Assembly: GCA_016845065.1 (NCBI GenBank)
Contig: JAERTG010000092.1
Location: 1-64,000, forward strand
DNA: 64,000 nt
From: Fidelibacterota bacterium
GTDB taxonomy: Bacteria > Fidelibacterota > UBA8477 > JABMPR01
Direction of reading: 5' to 3'
Part shown: piece after piece, positions 62,655-64,000 of the stretch
Layout: the number at the start of each line of letters is the position of its first letter
Position numbering within the stretch: position 1 is the first letter of the stretch
Position numbers and translations under genes: made by a program
Notes under the pieces: generated by a model
Databases searched by the model: none
The model's input: the letters and a program-made list of their open reading frames with translations, nothing else
Told to the model about the DNA's origin: nothing

Positions 62655-62745
62655 CTACTCAGATCAAGACACAAATAATTACCCCCATCCGTAAACTGGA
62701 TGAGGATAAACATGTTTTCAATACACAAAGAGAGAGGAATATTAA

Positions 62746-62958
62746 ATGCAGAAAAATGTAGGTTCACTCGATAAAATTATTCGACTCATCCTGGCTGCTG
62801 GTCTGTTTAGTCTGTTCTTCATATTAGATGGAAACGCAAGATACTGGGCCCTTCTTGGCTTAATTCCTCTTACTACTGGACTGCTGAATTCTTGCCCAGT
62901 CTGGACTGTTTTTGGTATTAATACTGTCAAGGCGAAGACGGAAAAGTATAAGTCTTAG
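62746..62958 (+). CDS. DUF2892-family small membrane protein
   Basis: A 70-residue protein with two membrane helices (about 10-26 and 31-47). MQKNVGSLDKIIRLILAAG at the start and NSCPVWTVFGINT near the C-terminus match DUF2892, also the membrane part of the YgaP rhodanese. The Cys in SCPVW is family-conserved. It probably stands alone, with AGAGAGGAAT before the ATG; function unknown. Confidence 0.83.
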   Translation: MQKNVGSLDKIIRLILAAGLFSLFFILDGNARYWALLGLIPLTTGLLNSCPVWTVFGINTVKAKTEKYKS

Positions 62959-62994
62959 CTGAAGCACCCAACAGAGGTTAAGGCTGGCAGCGAA

Positions 62995-64000
62995 CTATTT
63001 TTTAGCTGTTTGGTAAAACAGCCAGGCCCCGGCAATAAAAAGGACCACATTTCCAAACCAGACAGCGAAAGCTGGGTGGAGTGAACTGTTATAGCCTATC
63101 TTTTGTCCACCGATGAGCAAAATATAGTAGACAAATAGTGCCAACACACTTTTCCCCACTCCTACAGCCAAATTCTCCCGCGTCCCTTGTAGGGCAAAAC
63201 TAATCCCTAGAAAAATCACAATAAATCCTGTCATCACAAACGCCAGCTTGAAATGGAAATCCACGATCCAACGATGTGGGTTTAAACCAAGCAGTTTTTT
63301 CTTCTCGATAAACTCCACAAGTTGAAAAACATTCATTTCATTTGGTCGGATCTGTTCTTTGACGATATCAGCCGGTGTTAAAGTGATTGGAAGTTCATCA
63401 CTGAGGTTCATCTCTGAAAACAATAGTTTTCCAGCTGCATCAAAGCGACGATTCAATCCTTCAGATTTATCCCAGCTTTGCAAAGAATCAATCCACTCAA
63501 GCTTTGCATAATCCCAACGCTCAGTAATCCCGGAGTCCTGATATGCCAGGATCGAAACATCTGTACATTTATTATTAGGTACGTCATAAACTTTGATGAC
63601 CATGATATTGCCATTTATATCCTGGCGAACTACTTCCTTCATCTTTCGGGGACTCTTTTTCGGCTTCAAAATATTGCGTGTAATCTCTTTTTGCTGATGA
63701 TTAAACGGCATGACCACCAGATTTTGAAAAATGAATTGGAAAACGGTAAATAATAGACCCAGGATCAACAGGGGACGTGCGATTCGAAGCATACTGATCC
63801 CTGAAGCTCGCATCGCTGCGATCTCATAATTTTTATTGAGAGTCCCTAATGAGAAGACTGTAGCCAGTAGCATGCTCATCGGCAGGGCCATATCAATGAA
63901 ATAGGGGAGACTATAACCATAATAAACCAGCATCAGATTAGCCCCAGCGCCAGCATCTACGAAGTTGTCAATTTTTTCCACAAAATCAGCAATGGTGAAT
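62995..64000 (-). CDS. LptF/LptG-family LPS export permease (5' end beyond window)
   Basis: A YjgP/YjgQ permease that, with LptB, extracts lipopolysaccharide for transport to the outer membrane. At least 335 residues are visible. An in-frame GTG occurs at 63981, but the frame stays open to the window edge (reading FTIADFV before it), so the N-terminus and first helix lie outside. It has membrane helices around residues 25-45 and 66-88, the periplasmic beta-jellyroll (about 100-215), and C-terminal helices (about 240-325). MRASGISMLRIARPLL and ILLIGGQKIG are family blocks. LptF and LptG cannot be told apart here. Confidence 0.87.
   Translation of the reverse strand, partial: FTIADFVEKIDNFVDAGAGANLMLVYYGYSLPYFIDMALPMSMLLATVFSLGTLNKNYEIAAMRASGISMLRIARPLLILGLLFTVFQFIFQNLVVMPFNHQQKEITRNILKPKKSPRKMKEVVRQDINGNIMVIKVYDVPNNKCTDVSILAYQDSGITERWDYAKLEWIDSLQSWDKSEGLNRRFDAAGKLLFSEMNLSDELPITLTPADIVKEQIRPNEMNVFQLVEFIEKKKLLGLNPHRWIVDFHFKLAFVMTGFIVIFLGISFALQGTRENLAVGVGKSVLALFVYYILLIGGQKIGYNSSLHPAFAVWFGNVVLFIAGAWLFYQTAKK

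Overview
The window looks like chromosome from a free-living, Gram-negative-type bacterium, most likely of the FCB group. Evidence for an outer membrane: lipoproteins with lipoboxes, an LptF/LptG permease, an MCE/MlaD protein, a DUF5916-type protein, a DUF5723-like barrel and several other predicted barrels. A dockerin-ended secreted metalloprotease and a choice-of-anchor-V-like protein also fit FCB lineages; Neomarinimicrobiota or a neighbouring phylum is my guess, not shown by any marker. NfnAB, a rubrerythrin, a corrinoid methyltransferase pair and pyruvate phosphate dikinase point to an anaerobic or facultative lifestyle. Genes are densely packed, with many ATGA or 1-base overlaps. I see no phage, insertion sequence, CRISPR array or rRNA operon.

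Layout. 1-3.5 kb: tRNA-Phe, a lipoprotein serine protease with a small oxidase-like membrane protein, rlmN, a degenerate dispersed palindromic repeat, and purine nucleoside phosphorylase. 3.6-11.3 kb: a near-perfect palindrome and possible promoter before a PDZ plus barrel protein; then a DUF4390-like protein, NtrY-like kinase and NtrC-like sigma-54 regulator, and a DUF5916 outer-membrane protein. 11.4-14.3 kb: overlapping nfnA-nfnB-rubrerythrin operon. 14.3-17.3 kb (minus): Tat-dependent DUF362 protein, a NapH/NapG-like fused polyferredoxin with an internal twin-arginine motif, and an ECF-S-like membrane protein; this is the best candidate here for an undescribed redox module. 17.4-23.7 kb (minus): argS, rsfS, LytR_C protein, small exported protein, GlmU-like nucleotidyltransferase, mnmA and a cysteine desulfurase.

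23.8-33.7 kb: mgtE, processive glycosyltransferase, DUF3108 protein, dockerin metalloprotease, a stand-alone cyclic-nucleotide-binding protein, AI-2E-type permease, a large barrel plus helical-repeat protein and a choice-of-anchor-V protein. 33.7-45.7 kb: TPR lipoprotein, metallophosphoesterase, glycosyltransferase, nucleosidase, ppdK, two tandem soluble kinases with cyclic-nucleotide sensor domains, yaaA, and a corrinoid protein/methyltransferase pair. 45.9-58.3 kb: HtrA protease, ileS (with unusual signature motifs) behind a clear sigma-70-like promoter, lspA, an RluD-type synthase whose start is anomalous, a Xer recombinase, hibernation factor, MCE protein, sugar nucleotidyltransferase, metK and ahcY. 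58.3-64 kb: a 970-residue surface protein whose start is also anomalous, its DUF5723-like barrel partner, a DUF2892 protein, and an LptF/G permease cut by the window end.

Functional links. metK, ahcY and the nucleosidase cover SAM use and recycling; MnmA and the adjacent desulfurase form a tRNA thiolation pair; NfnAB can supply reducing power to the rubrerythrin; three proteins share an intact cyclic-nucleotide phosphate-binding motif, suggesting a nucleotide second messenger made outside this window.
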